9,082 nt of DNA, from contig JBKPGE010000120.1 of NCBI GenBank assembly GCA_046729215.1, positions 1 to 9,082 of the forward strand, in the 5' to 3' direction. The position numbers and the translations under genes are program-made. The stretch comes from JACDAN01 sp046729215 (GTDB taxonomy: Bacteria; Actinomycetota; Thermoleophilia; Gaiellales; Gaiellaceae). Positions 1-5,865 of this stretch are shown one piece after another. Each line of letters opens with the position of its first letter. Positions within the stretch are counted from its first letter, which is position 1. Below the pieces are notes generated by a model. It saw only the letters and a list, made by a program, of their open reading frames with translations, searched no databases and was not told the origin of the DNA.

Positions 1-96
1 GCACGCCTCCCGTTCCGGGCCACCATCAACGGAACCGTCGAGGTCGAGCTCGAGCAGCGCGGCGTACCGCTCGCGCGCATCACCACGCAGCCATGA
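1..96 (+). CDS. C-terminal fragment, possibly cupredoxin-like protein (partial)
   Basis: Frame 1 is open from the window edge to TGA at 94-96 and encodes 31 residues ending GVPLARITTQP. The fragment reads as real coding sequence: codons end in G/C and there is a clear beta-strand alternation (FRATINGTVEVELEQ). The stop overlaps the ATG of the next gene as ATGA, which points to translational coupling. A beta-rich tail of the form 'pGxxEVELEQxGVxLAxLTVxP' recalls the end of small secreted cupredoxin-like proteins found beside this kind of membrane protein in actinobacteria. That resemblance is from memory and is weak. The copper ligands would lie mostly upstream of the window and cannot be checked here. 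I am confident it is coding, but not of its function. Confidence 0.6.
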   Translation, partial: ARLPFRATINGTVEVELEQRGVPLARITTQP

Positions 97-1472
97 GCCT
101 CACGATTCCGCTCGCCCACGGGATCGGGGGCATCCGCGACCCGGTCCTGCCGGACTGGCTCATGTACTACGCGGCGGCGCTCACGCTGATCCTCAGCTTC
201 GTCGCGCTCGGAGTGCTCTGGCGCAAGCCGATCCTCGAAGGCCGGGACCGCGGGCGGCCGCTCTCCGAGCGCTGGCAGCGGCTGATCCTCTGGACCGGCT
301 GGAGGATCATCCTTGGCGCCCTTTCGATCGGCCTTCTCGTTCTGGTTTGGCTGGCGGCCCTGGTCGGGAAGCCCGATGCCGGCGACAACCTCGCGCCGAC
401 GTTCGTCTGGGTCATTTTCTGGCTGGGCCTCGTTCCGATCGTCGTCATTTTCGGGAACCTCTGGTCCGTCCTCAGCCCATGGAAGGCGACGGCGGACGCC
501 GTCGCCTGGGTTTGGGCGAAATCCGGGCGCACATGGGAACCGGCGGCCGAATATCCCCCGCGCCTCGGCCGGTGGCCGGCCGCGGGCCTCCTGCTCGCGT
601 TCGCGGCACTCGAACTTGCATATCCGAGAGCGGCCGAGCCACGAACGCTCGCGCTCGCTATCGTCATCTACAGCTGGATCACGTGGGCCGGGATGTTGCT
701 CTACGGCCGGCAGAAATGGGTCGAGAACGCCGAGGCGTTCCACGTGTACTTCGGGCTCTTCTCCTTGATCGCGCCGTTCGCCGTCCTCAAGGAGAACGGC
801 CGGCGCGTCGTCATCGTGCGGCCGCCACTGGCGGGATTGACCGCCCCCCAGAACACGCCCGGAACGATCGCCTTCGTGGCCGTCATGCTCGGCTCCGTCG
901 CCTTCGATGGGTTCAGCCGGACGACGTGGTGGCAGGACCGGCTCTACAACCTCGAGGCGAGATACATCGTCAATTCCCCACGCACGGCCGACCTCGTGGC
1001 GACCGGCTTCAACGGCCTCGGGCTCATCGTTGGCGTCATCCTCGTTGCAGTTCTCTTCCGGCTCGCCGTGCGAGCGGCCCAGGCGGTTGCCATGACCAGG
1101 CAGGACCTGACGAGCTTCTTCATCGCAAGCCTCGTACCAATTGCGCTCGCCTACTCGATCGCCCACTACTTCACCCTGCTCGTCAACCAGGGTCAGTTCG
1201 CGATTCCGCTCTTGTCCGACCCATTCGGAGAGGGGTGGGATCTCTTCGGCACCTCCCACTTCACGCCGTCGCTCTTCAACTCGCCGAACGGGATCTGGTA
1301 CGTGCAGGTCGGCGTCCTCGTCGTCGGCCATGTGCTCGGCCTGACGCTGGCCCACGACCGCGCGGTGGCGCTGTGGGGATCAGCCAGGACGGCGATCCGG
1401 ACGCAGTACGCGATGCTCGCCCTGATGGTGCTCTACACGTGCACCGGGTTGTGGCTGCTCTCGGCCAAGTAA
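93..1472 (+). CDS. Polytopic membrane protein of unknown function (about 11 TM helices)
   Basis: This 459-residue protein has hydrophobic segments near residues 24-43, 66-90, 103-126, 161-177, 185-205, 214-232, 256-272, 305-325, 340-364, 402-421 and 437-457. It is therefore an integral inner-membrane protein. The N-terminus reads IPLAHGIGGIRDPVLP, with an Ala-His-Gly motif just before the first helix. Further histidines lie in or beside helices (H358, H413, H421), with H389 in a loop. Actinobacterial homologues of this type, as I recall, are sometimes labelled 'fenitrothion hydrolase'. I see no hydrolase motif, so I do not adopt that name. ATG at 93 is chosen because it overlaps the upstream stop (ATGA) and leaves only a short leader before the AHG motif; no Shine-Dalgarno is visible. 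Metal handling or haem/copper trafficking is possible by context only. Confidence 0.85.
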   Translation: MSLTIPLAHGIGGIRDPVLPDWLMYYAAALTLILSFVALGVLWRKPILEGRDRGRPLSERWQRLILWTGWRIILGALSIGLLVLVWLAALVGKPDAGDNLAPTFVWVIFWLGLVPIVVIFGNLWSVLSPWKATADAVAWVWAKSGRTWEPAAEYPPRLGRWPAAGLLLAFAALELAYPRAAEPRTLALAIVIYSWITWAGMLLYGRQKWVENAEAFHVYFGLFSLIAPFAVLKENGRRVVIVRPPLAGLTAPQNTPGTIAFVAVMLGSVAFDGFSRTTWWQDRLYNLEARYIVNSPRTADLVATGFNGLGLIVGVILVAVLFRLAVRAAQAVAMTRQDLTSFFIASLVPIALAYSIAHYFTLLVNQGQFAIPLLSDPFGEGWDLFGTSHFTPSLFNSPNGIWYVQVGVLVVGHVLGLTLAHDRAVALWGSARTAIRTQYAMLALMVLYTCTGLWLLSAK

Positions 1473-1588
1473 CTGCGGTTCTGGCTCACGGCGGCGTCGC
1501 CGGCGCTGTAGTCGAGCTGTTGTTCGCCGTCCTGATCGTCGCAATCGCGCTTGCAGCCTGGGTCGGCGGGCGCCGTGACAAGGAATGA
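1451..1588 (+). CDS. Small single-helix membrane protein (45 aa)
   Basis: A short frame begins at GTG 1451 inside the end of the preceding gene (22-nt overlap) and ends at TGA 1586-1588. GTG 1439 is an alternative start in the same frame, with a weak GGTG eight bases upstream. The peptide has a short N-terminal stretch, the motif VLAHGG, an acidic residue (VVELL), one strong transmembrane helix (about residues 20-37, LLFAVLIVAIALAAW) and a basic end, GGRRDKE. That layout is coherent: helix followed by a positively charged cytosolic tail. The AHG motif is shared with the large membrane protein it overlaps, suggesting a partner role. The part beyond 1472 has no competing gene, so the clean helix there is unlikely to be a shadow. 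Function unknown. Confidence 0.6.
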   Translation: MAALGQVTAVLAHGGVAGAVVELLFAVLIVAIALAAWVGGRRDKE

Positions 1589-1593
1589 GCCGC

Positions 1594-1599
1594 TATGCT
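1594..1599 (+). promoter_or_regulatory. Possible -10 element for rplM-rpsI
   Basis: TATGCT lies 38 bases upstream of the rplM ATG in the 49-bp gap after the small membrane gene. A GTGACA-like -35 is present at 1575-1580, but the 13-bp spacer is too short for a standard sigma-70 promoter. The call therefore rests on the -10 match alone. Read-through from the upstream genes is an equally good explanation. Confidence 0.2.
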
Positions 1600-1637
1600 T
1601 CGCGCCCGGCGGGCCGAGTGTCCGCCGCTTTGACGTC

Positions 1638-2075
1638 ATGAAGACCTGGAATGCAAAGCCAGGCGAGGTCGAGCGCCGCTGGTACCTCGTCGATGCCGAC
1701 GGCAGGACCCTCGGCCGTCTTGCCACGCGCATCGCCGACACGCTGCGCGGCAAGGGCAAGCCGGAGTACACGCCGCACGTTGACACCGGCGACTTCGTCG
1801 TCGTCGTGAACGCCGAGAAGATCGCCGTCACCGGCAACAAGCTCGATGACAAGATCTACTACCGGCACTCGGGGTACCCCGGTGGGATCCGCAGCCGCAC
1901 GCTCCGCGAGGAGCTCGAGCGCAGGCCCACTGAGGTGATCCGGAAGGCGGTCAAGGGGATGCTCCCACGCAACCGCCTCGCCCGCGCTCAGCTGACCAAG
2001 CTCAAGGTCTACGCCGGCTCCGAGCATCCCCACGAGGCGCAGGACCCGCAGGCCCTTCCCATGGAGGAGAAATAG
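1638..2075 (+). CDS. rplM: 50S ribosomal protein L13
   Basis: L13 is a core protein of the large ribosomal subunit. The 145-residue product begins MKTWNAKPGEVERRWYLVDA and continues with GRTLGRLATRIADTLRGK, the TPHVDTGDFVVVVNAEKI block, the RHSGYPGG segment, the KAVKGMLPRNRL signature and KLKVYAGSEHPHEAQ near the end. All are L13 hallmarks, and the length matches the usual 142-148. ATG 1638 is chosen because L13 starts at M-x-T-W; the open frame upstream (from 1551) has no family similarity. No Shine-Dalgarno is visible before it. The last codons (Met-Glu-Glu-Lys-stop) contain GGAGGAG, which sits at ideal distance from a GTG overlapping the stop codon (see the 2075-2242 entry). It is followed by rpsI, its usual operon partner, after an unusually long 166-nt gap. 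Confidence 0.98.
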   Translation: MKTWNAKPGEVERRWYLVDADGRTLGRLATRIADTLRGKGKPEYTPHVDTGDFVVVVNAEKIAVTGNKLDDKIYYRHSGYPGGIRSRTLREELERRPTEVIRKAVKGMLPRNRLARAQLTKLKVYAGSEHPHEAQDPQALPMEEK

Positions 2076-2242
2076 TGCGCCTCCCAGCAATGTCATCCGG
2101 GCTTCTGGCGGCTGCAAAGCGGCGCCAGTCTGGAGTCTCAGTCCGCGCCCATATTTCTTCAATATGGACGCGTCCTGAGTCCGCAGCCTGGCTTGCTTTT
2201 CGCGCGCCAGAAGCGCGGCAACATCACTGGAAGGCGCACTGA
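2075..2242 (+). CDS. Candidate coupled leader ORF between rplM and rpsI (55 codons, doubtful)
   Basis: A GTG at 2075 overlaps the rplM stop (TAGTG) and has GGAGGA at 2063-2068 six bases upstream. The frame stays open through the entire intergenic hairpin and ends in TGA 2240-2242, which overlaps the rpsI ATG (TGATG). The predicted 55-residue basic peptide starts MRLPAMSSGLLAAAKRRQ, ends RQHHWKAH, and matches no family I recognise. Against coding: about 31 of 55 codons end in G/C, far below the neighbours, and rare codons such as ATA occur. It may be a true leader peptide, a ribosome bridge that couples rpsI to rplM, or chance. I list it because both junctions are so exact. Confidence 0.25.
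   Translation: MRLPAMSSGLLAAAKRRQSGVSVRAHISSIWTRPESAAWLAFRAPEARQHHWKAH
2097..2218. repeat. Long imperfect inverted repeat / hairpin filling the rplM-rpsI gap
   Basis: The two halves of this 122-nt stretch pair along their whole length. Paired blocks are 2097-2099/2216-2218, 2101-2110/2205-2214 (GCTTCTGGCG with CGCCAGAAGC), 2116-2120/2195-2199, 2124-2128/2188-2192, 2130-2132/2184-2186, 2137-2141/2175-2179, 2144-2147/2169-2172 and 2149-2155/2161-2167 (CCATATT with AATATGG). They are separated by small, mostly symmetric mismatches, and the loop is TCTTC at 2156-2160. That is about 42 Watson-Crick pairs. No U-tract follows, so it is not an ordinary intrinsic terminator, and rpsI must be expressed from read-through or from a promoter inside it. 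G+C is about 62% by my count, below the flanking genes. It could be a decayed palindromic mobile element (MITE-like), an RNase III site, or a regulatory leader of rpsI. Confidence 0.85.
2229..2234 (+). promoter_or_regulatory. Ribosome binding site of rpsI
   Basis: GGAAGG lies seven bases before the rpsI ATG at 2242, just outside the base of the long hairpin. It stays single-stranded when the hairpin folds. It fixes the rpsI start. Confidence 0.7.
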
Positions 2243-2637
2243 TGGCAGCGGCCGCGCAGTACCAGGGCACTGGCAAGCGCAAGACGTCCATCGCCCGCGT
2301 GATTCTCCGTCCGGGCGACGGCGGGACCTGGATCAACGGGCGGACGATCGACGACTATTTCCCGCGCGCGTCACACCGGACGATGGTGCTTGCGCCGCTG
2401 AAGGTCGCCGGCGCCGAGGGCAGCTACGACCTGCGTGTGCGGGTTGAGGGTGGCGGCCCAAGCGGGCAGGCAGGAGCGATCCGGCACGGCATCGCACGCG
2501 CGCTGGTCGAGGCCGATCCGGAACTGCGGAAGGTGCTCAAGCGCGAGGGCTTCCTCACCCGCGATGCGCGGAAGGTCGAGCGCAAGAAGGCCGGCCTCCA
2601 CAAGGCTCGCAAGGCCCCGCAGTTCTCGAAGCGTTAG
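2242..2637 (+). CDS. rpsI: 30S ribosomal protein S9
   Basis: S9 is a small-subunit head protein whose C-terminal tail reaches the P-site tRNA. The 131-residue product has the N-terminal GTGKRKTSIARV motif, INGRTIDDYFPR, the GGGPSGQAGAIRHGIARAL signature, and the conserved end LTRDARKVERKKAGLHKARKAPQFSKR. The terminal Ser-Lys-Arg, needed for tRNA contact, is intact. ATG 2242 has a good Shine-Dalgarno (GGAAGG) and gives the family length. The next gene, glmM, follows after 34 bases. The last 18 coding bases plus the stop and two more bases are imperfectly duplicated just downstream (2643-2662). Expression probably depends on rplM transcription running through the hairpin, or on a promoter within the gap that I cannot identify. 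Confidence 0.98.
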   Translation: MAAAAQYQGTGKRKTSIARVILRPGDGGTWINGRTIDDYFPRASHRTMVLAPLKVAGAEGSYDLRVRVEGGGPSGQAGAIRHGIARALVEADPELRKVLKREGFLTRDARKVERKKAGLHKARKAPQFSKR

Positions 2638-2662
2638 CCCCACAGTCGTCGAAGCGTTAGCC
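2620..2662 (+). repeat. 23-bp-period tandem duplication of the rpsI 3' end
   Basis: Positions 2620-2639 and 2643-2662 match at 18 of 20 bases, including a perfect 14-base block TCGAAGCGTTAGCC. The first copy encodes Gln-Phe-Ser-Lys-Arg-stop, the true S9 tail. The second copy would encode Gln-Ser-Ser-Lys-Arg-stop in another frame but lies after the stop, so it is non-coding. It occupies most of the short spacer before glmM. Confidence 0.9.
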
Positions 2663-2671
2663 TCGCGCGCC

Positions 2672-3940
2672 ATGGCGCGGCGTTACTTCGGCACGGACGG
2701 CGTCCGGGGCGTCGTCGGGGAGTTCCTGACGCCCGACCTCGTCGAGCGTCTAGGCCGAGCGGCTGCTCTGTGGTCGCCCGGCGGCCGCGTCTTCATCGGC
2801 CGCGACACGCGGGGTTCCGGCCCGGAGCTGGAAGCGGCGTTCGCGGAGGGCGTTGCGTCGGCAGGTGGGAACGCGGTGCTGGGCGGTGTGCTCCCCAGCC
2901 CCGCAGTCGCGCTCCTCGCGCTCGACCTCGGCGCCGTGATCTCCGCGTCCCACAACCCGCCCGAGTACAACGGCGTCAAGTTCTTCGACGCCGACGGCCA
3001 GAAGCGGACGGACGCTTCCGAGGAGGAGATCGAGGCGTTGCTCGACGAGCCGCCGAGCGACATCGCGGGAACGATCGACCGCGTCGAGATCTCCGCCGAC
3101 AGCTACCTCGAGCACGTGCTCGAGCGCTTCGGGTCGGATCTGAGCGGTCTGCGCGTCGCGGTCGATTGCGCCAACGGCGCCTACTCCGAGATTGCGCCGA
3201 AGGCGTTCGAGCGGCTCGGTGCCGACGTCGTGCCGCTCGCCACCGAACCGGACGGTACGAACATCAACGTTGGGTGTGGGGCGACCGATCTCTCGCTCCT
3301 CTCCCGCACCGTCCCGGAGCAGCGGGTGGACCTGGGCGTGGCGTTCGACGGTGACGGCGATCGCATGTTGGCCGTCGACGGGCAAGGCAACCCGGTCGAC
3401 GGCGATAAGATCCTCGCGATCCTCGCTCTTCACCTCGGTGTCGATCGGGTCGTCGTCACGGTCATGACCAACCTAGGCCTCTACCGGCTGATGGAGGAGC
3501 ACGGGATCCGCGTGCTCACGACCGACGTCGGGGATCGCTACGTCCTCGAGGCGCTGCGCCGTGAGGGCGGTGTGCTCGGTGGAGAGCAGTCCGGCCACAT
3601 CATCTGCCTCGACGGCCACGTCACGGGAGACGGCCTCGCCGCGGCTCTGCTCCTCTGCCGGGCACTCGAAGGACGGTCGCTCGCCGACGCTGCGGCGGTG
3701 ATGCCCCGCTTCGCTCAGGTGCAGGAAAACGTCCCCCTCCCGGACCACCGCGAAGTGCCTCCGGCGATCCTGGAAGAGGTGAAGCGGCTCAACGAACAGC
3801 TCGACGGCCGGGCGAGAATTCTCGTCAGGCCGTCCGGAACCGAGCCGGTGCTGCGGATTCTCGCGGAAGCTTCGGACCCCGATGAAGCGGCCGAATACTG
3901 TGGTACGATCTCGGCTCTCGTTCGTCGAGAGCTCGGTTGA
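2672..3940 (+). CDS. glmM: Phosphoglucosamine mutase
   Basis: GlmM converts glucosamine-6-phosphate to glucosamine-1-phosphate, the second committed step to UDP-GlcNAc for peptidoglycan. The 422-residue product shows all four alpha-D-phosphohexomutase domains. These are FGTDGVRG at the N-terminus, the active-site loop SASHNP (phosphoserine Ser93), the Mg-binding DGDGDR (226-231), the sugar loop GEQSGH (304-309) and the phosphate loop RPSGTEP (386-392). It is about 20 residues shorter than the usual ~445, with no motif lost. ATG 2672 is chosen because MARRYFGTDG aligns with the family N-terminus. The frame is open upstream to 2435, but that part lies over rpsI and has no similarity. No Shine-Dalgarno is visible. 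It shares its operon direction with rpsI upstream (34-nt gap) and glmS downstream (91-nt gap), whose product supplies its substrate. Confidence 0.97.
   Translation: MARRYFGTDGVRGVVGEFLTPDLVERLGRAAALWSPGGRVFIGRDTRGSGPELEAAFAEGVASAGGNAVLGGVLPSPAVALLALDLGAVISASHNPPEYNGVKFFDADGQKRTDASEEEIEALLDEPPSDIAGTIDRVEISADSYLEHVLERFGSDLSGLRVAVDCANGAYSEIAPKAFERLGADVVPLATEPDGTNINVGCGATDLSLLSRTVPEQRVDLGVAFDGDGDRMLAVDGQGNPVDGDKILAILALHLGVDRVVVTVMTNLGLYRLMEEHGIRVLTTDVGDRYVLEALRREGGVLGGEQSGHIICLDGHVTGDGLAAALLLCRALEGRSLADAAAVMPRFAQVQENVPLPDHREVPPAILEEVKRLNEQLDGRARILVRPSGTEPVLRILAEASDPDEAAEYCGTISALVRRELG
3901..3909 (+). promoter_or_regulatory. Possible extended -10 promoter for glmS inside glmM
   Basis: TGGTACGAT within the last codons of glmM fits the extended -10 form TGnTAnnnT. 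No -35-like hexamer stands 16-18 bases upstream. Transcription from it would start near 3916 and give glmS a leader of about 115 nt that begins with two small hairpins. Confidence 0.25.
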
Positions 3941-3960
3941 TCGATCTTCAAGGAAGATCG
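3914..3960 (+). promoter_or_regulatory. Tandem small hairpins at the glmM-glmS junction
   Basis: The first hairpin pairs GCTCTCG (3914-3920) with CGAGAGC (3926-3932) around a TTCGT loop, inside the glmM 3' end. The second pairs CGATCTT (3942-3948) with AAGATCG (3954-3960) around CAAGG, just after the glmM stop. Neither is followed directly by a T-run (only GCTTTT at 3973-3978), so termination would be weak. They could act as a partial terminator, a processing site or an mRNA-stability element between two genes whose dosage is often tuned separately. The function is inferred. Confidence 0.35.
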
Positions 3961-4031
3961 GACGCGGCCGGGCTTTTGGTGTTTCGAGGGGGCATTCGAG
4001 TACAGCGGCCAGTCGACGAAGGAGCTCCAGG

Positions 4032-5858
4032 GTGTGCGGAATCATCGGATACGTTGGACCCCGAGTTTGTAAGCCCCTCCTCATCCACGGCCTCGAGCGC
4101 CTCGAGTACCGAGGCTATGACTCAGCCGGGATCGTGCTCCGCGAAGACGACGAGCTGGACTACGTCCGCGCCGTCGGCAACCTCTCGCATCTGAAAGCAG
4201 CGGCATTGCTGAACGGCTCCCAGTCGACCACCGGACTCGGCCATACCCGCTGGGCGACCCACGGCCGCGTGTCGGAGGAGAACGCACATCCTCTCACTGG
4301 CTGCAACGACGGGGAGCTGGCGCTGGTGCTGAACGGCATTGTGGAGAACTACCGCGAGCTCAAGGAATCGCTCATTGCGGACGGACACGAGTTCGACTCC
4401 GAGACCGATGCCGAAGTCGTCGCGCACCTGATCGAGCGTCACTACTCCGGCGATCTCGTGAAGGCTGTCGAGAAAGCCTACGGCGAGCTCGAGGGGCACT
4501 TCGCCTTCGTCGCGCTCCACCACGACCATCCGGACCTGCTCGTGGGCGCGCGGCTCCAGTGCCCGCTCGTCGTCGGCGTCGGGGAGGGCGAGATGTTCCT
4601 CGGCTCGAACGCGGCGGCGTTCCTGCGGGAGACGCGCAACGTCATGTTCCCAGAAGACGGCGACATCGTCGCCATCACGCCCGAGGGGGCGAGCTTCTCG
4701 CGGACCGACGGCGATCCCGTCGAGCACGAGACGCTCGTACTGGACTGGGATGACGAAGGTGCCGAGAAGGCCGGCTACGAGACGTTCATGCTCAAGGAGA
4801 TCTACGAGCAGCCCGACGCCGTGCGCGAGACGATCGGCGATCGAGTCCGTCACGGCAGGCTCGTGCTCGAGGGCCTCGGCATGGTCGACGACGATCTGCG
4901 GGCGCTGCGCCGCATCGTGATCCTCGCTTGCGGAACGTCCTACCACGCGGGCGTTGTCGGGCGGTATGCGATCGAGGAATGGGCGCGCATCCCGGCCGAG
5001 CCCGACATCGCGTCCGAGTGGCTCTACCGCAACCCGGTCATCGGCCCCGACACGCTCGTGATCGGAATTTCCCAATCCGGCGAGACGCGCGACACCGTCC
5101 ATGCGATGAAGCTGGCGCGCGAGAAGGGCGCTCACACCGTCGCGATCACCAACATGATGGGCTCGCAGATCACCCGCGAGGTCGACTCGACGCTGTTCAC
5201 GAGATGCGGGCTCGAGGTGGCGGTGGCCTCGTCGAAGACGTTCACCGCTCAGGTCTCGCTGCTCTTCCTGATCGCGCTGAAGATGGCGCAGGCGCGCGAG
5301 ACGCTGCCGGCCGACGAGATCGAGTTCATCCTCGACGAGGCCTACGAGCTGCCGGTGCGGATGCAGCAGTTCCTCGACGGCGATCATCCGATCGAGGAGA
5401 TCGCGCAGCGGCACTTCGACAAGCCGTTCTTCCTCTATCTCGGGCGCCACATCGGGCTCCCGGTCTGCCTGGAAGGCGCGCTCAAGCTCAAGGAGATCTC
5501 CTACATCCCAACCGAGGCCTACTCCGCCGGTGAGATGAAGCACGGGCCGATCGCGCTGCTCGACGAAGAGACGCCGGTCGTGTGCATCGCGACCGACTCG
5601 CACGTCTACGACAAGGTCGTCTCCAACATCCAGGAGACGCGAGCGCGTGGGGCGCAGGTGATCGCGATCGCCACGGACGGCAACGAGGACATCCAGCACC
5701 ACGCGGACGACGTGATCTACGTTCCCCGGACGCCGGCCTTTCTGCAGGCCGCGCTCGCGGTGATTCCACTCCAGCTCCTCGCGTACCGCATCGCGCGCCT
5801 GCGCGGACTGAACGTCGATCAGCCGCGCAACCTGGCGAAGACCGTCACGGTCGAGTAG
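4032..5858 (+). CDS. glmS: Glutamine--fructose-6-phosphate aminotransferase (isomerizing)
   Basis: GlmS makes glucosamine-6-phosphate from fructose-6-phosphate and glutamine, the entry step to UDP-GlcNAc. The 608-residue product matches the usual 609. It starts (M)CGIIGYVG, so Met removal exposes the catalytic N-terminal Cys of the class-II glutamine amidotransferase domain, followed by YRGYDSAG, HTRWATHG and NGIVENY. Two SIS sugar-isomerase domains follow, with MLKEIYEQP, ACGTSYHAG (from residue 299), SQSGETRDT (from 347), SSKTFTAQ and the EGALKLKEISYIPTEAYSAGEMKHGPIAL block. It ends DQPRNLAKTVTVE as expected. GTG 4032 is the true start: it puts Cys at position 2 and has AAGGAG (4019-4024) seven bases upstream. 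The frame runs open upstream to 3882, but that overlaps glmM. The TAG abuts the stop codon of the convergent gene. Confidence 0.98.
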   Translation: MCGIIGYVGPRVCKPLLIHGLERLEYRGYDSAGIVLREDDELDYVRAVGNLSHLKAAALLNGSQSTTGLGHTRWATHGRVSEENAHPLTGCNDGELALVLNGIVENYRELKESLIADGHEFDSETDAEVVAHLIERHYSGDLVKAVEKAYGELEGHFAFVALHHDHPDLLVGARLQCPLVVGVGEGEMFLGSNAAAFLRETRNVMFPEDGDIVAITPEGASFSRTDGDPVEHETLVLDWDDEGAEKAGYETFMLKEIYEQPDAVRETIGDRVRHGRLVLEGLGMVDDDLRALRRIVILACGTSYHAGVVGRYAIEEWARIPAEPDIASEWLYRNPVIGPDTLVIGISQSGETRDTVHAMKLAREKGAHTVAITNMMGSQITREVDSTLFTRCGLEVAVASSKTFTAQVSLLFLIALKMAQARETLPADEIEFILDEAYELPVRMQQFLDGDHPIEEIAQRHFDKPFFLYLGRHIGLPVCLEGALKLKEISYIPTEAYSAGEMKHGPIALLDEETPVVCIATDSHVYDKVVSNIQETRARGAQVIAIATDGNEDIQHHADDVIYVPRTPAFLQAALAVIPLQLLAYRIARLRGLNVDQPRNLAKTVTVE

Positions 5859-5865
5859 CTACTCG
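5852..5865. repeat. 14-bp palindrome over abutting convergent stop codons
   Basis: CGAGTAGCTACTCG is a perfect palindrome centred exactly between the glmS stop (TAG 5856-5858) and the minus-strand arfB stop (CTA 5859-5861). As RNA it can form only a 5-bp stem with an AGCT loop and no T-run follows, so it is a poor terminator. Confidence 0.6.

Noticed and set aside
347..1450. Long plus-strand frame overlapping the 459-aa membrane protein gene
   Set aside because: The Arg/Ala/Pro-rich translation is a shadow of the membrane gene. Only its last part, from about 1451, is credible as a separate small gene.
2097..2218. Intrinsic terminator between rplM and rpsI
   Set aside because: The stem is far too long and broken for a standard terminator and no T-tract follows it. 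TTTT at 2197-2200 lies inside the stem.
1593..2336. 247-residue minus-strand open frame across rplM and the rplM-rpsI gap
   Set aside because: Antisense to rplM and part of rpsI with no recognisable domain. The part over the gap follows the hairpin and is not a gene.
3941..4031. glmS ribozyme/riboswitch
   Set aside because: The gap is only 91 nt and I see no ribozyme core. The element is known mainly from Firmicutes, and only small hairpins are present here.
4122..5702. 526-residue minus-strand open frame opposite glmS
   Set aside because: Composition typical of an antisense shadow (Asp/Arg/Val/Leu-rich); glmS is unambiguous on the plus strand.
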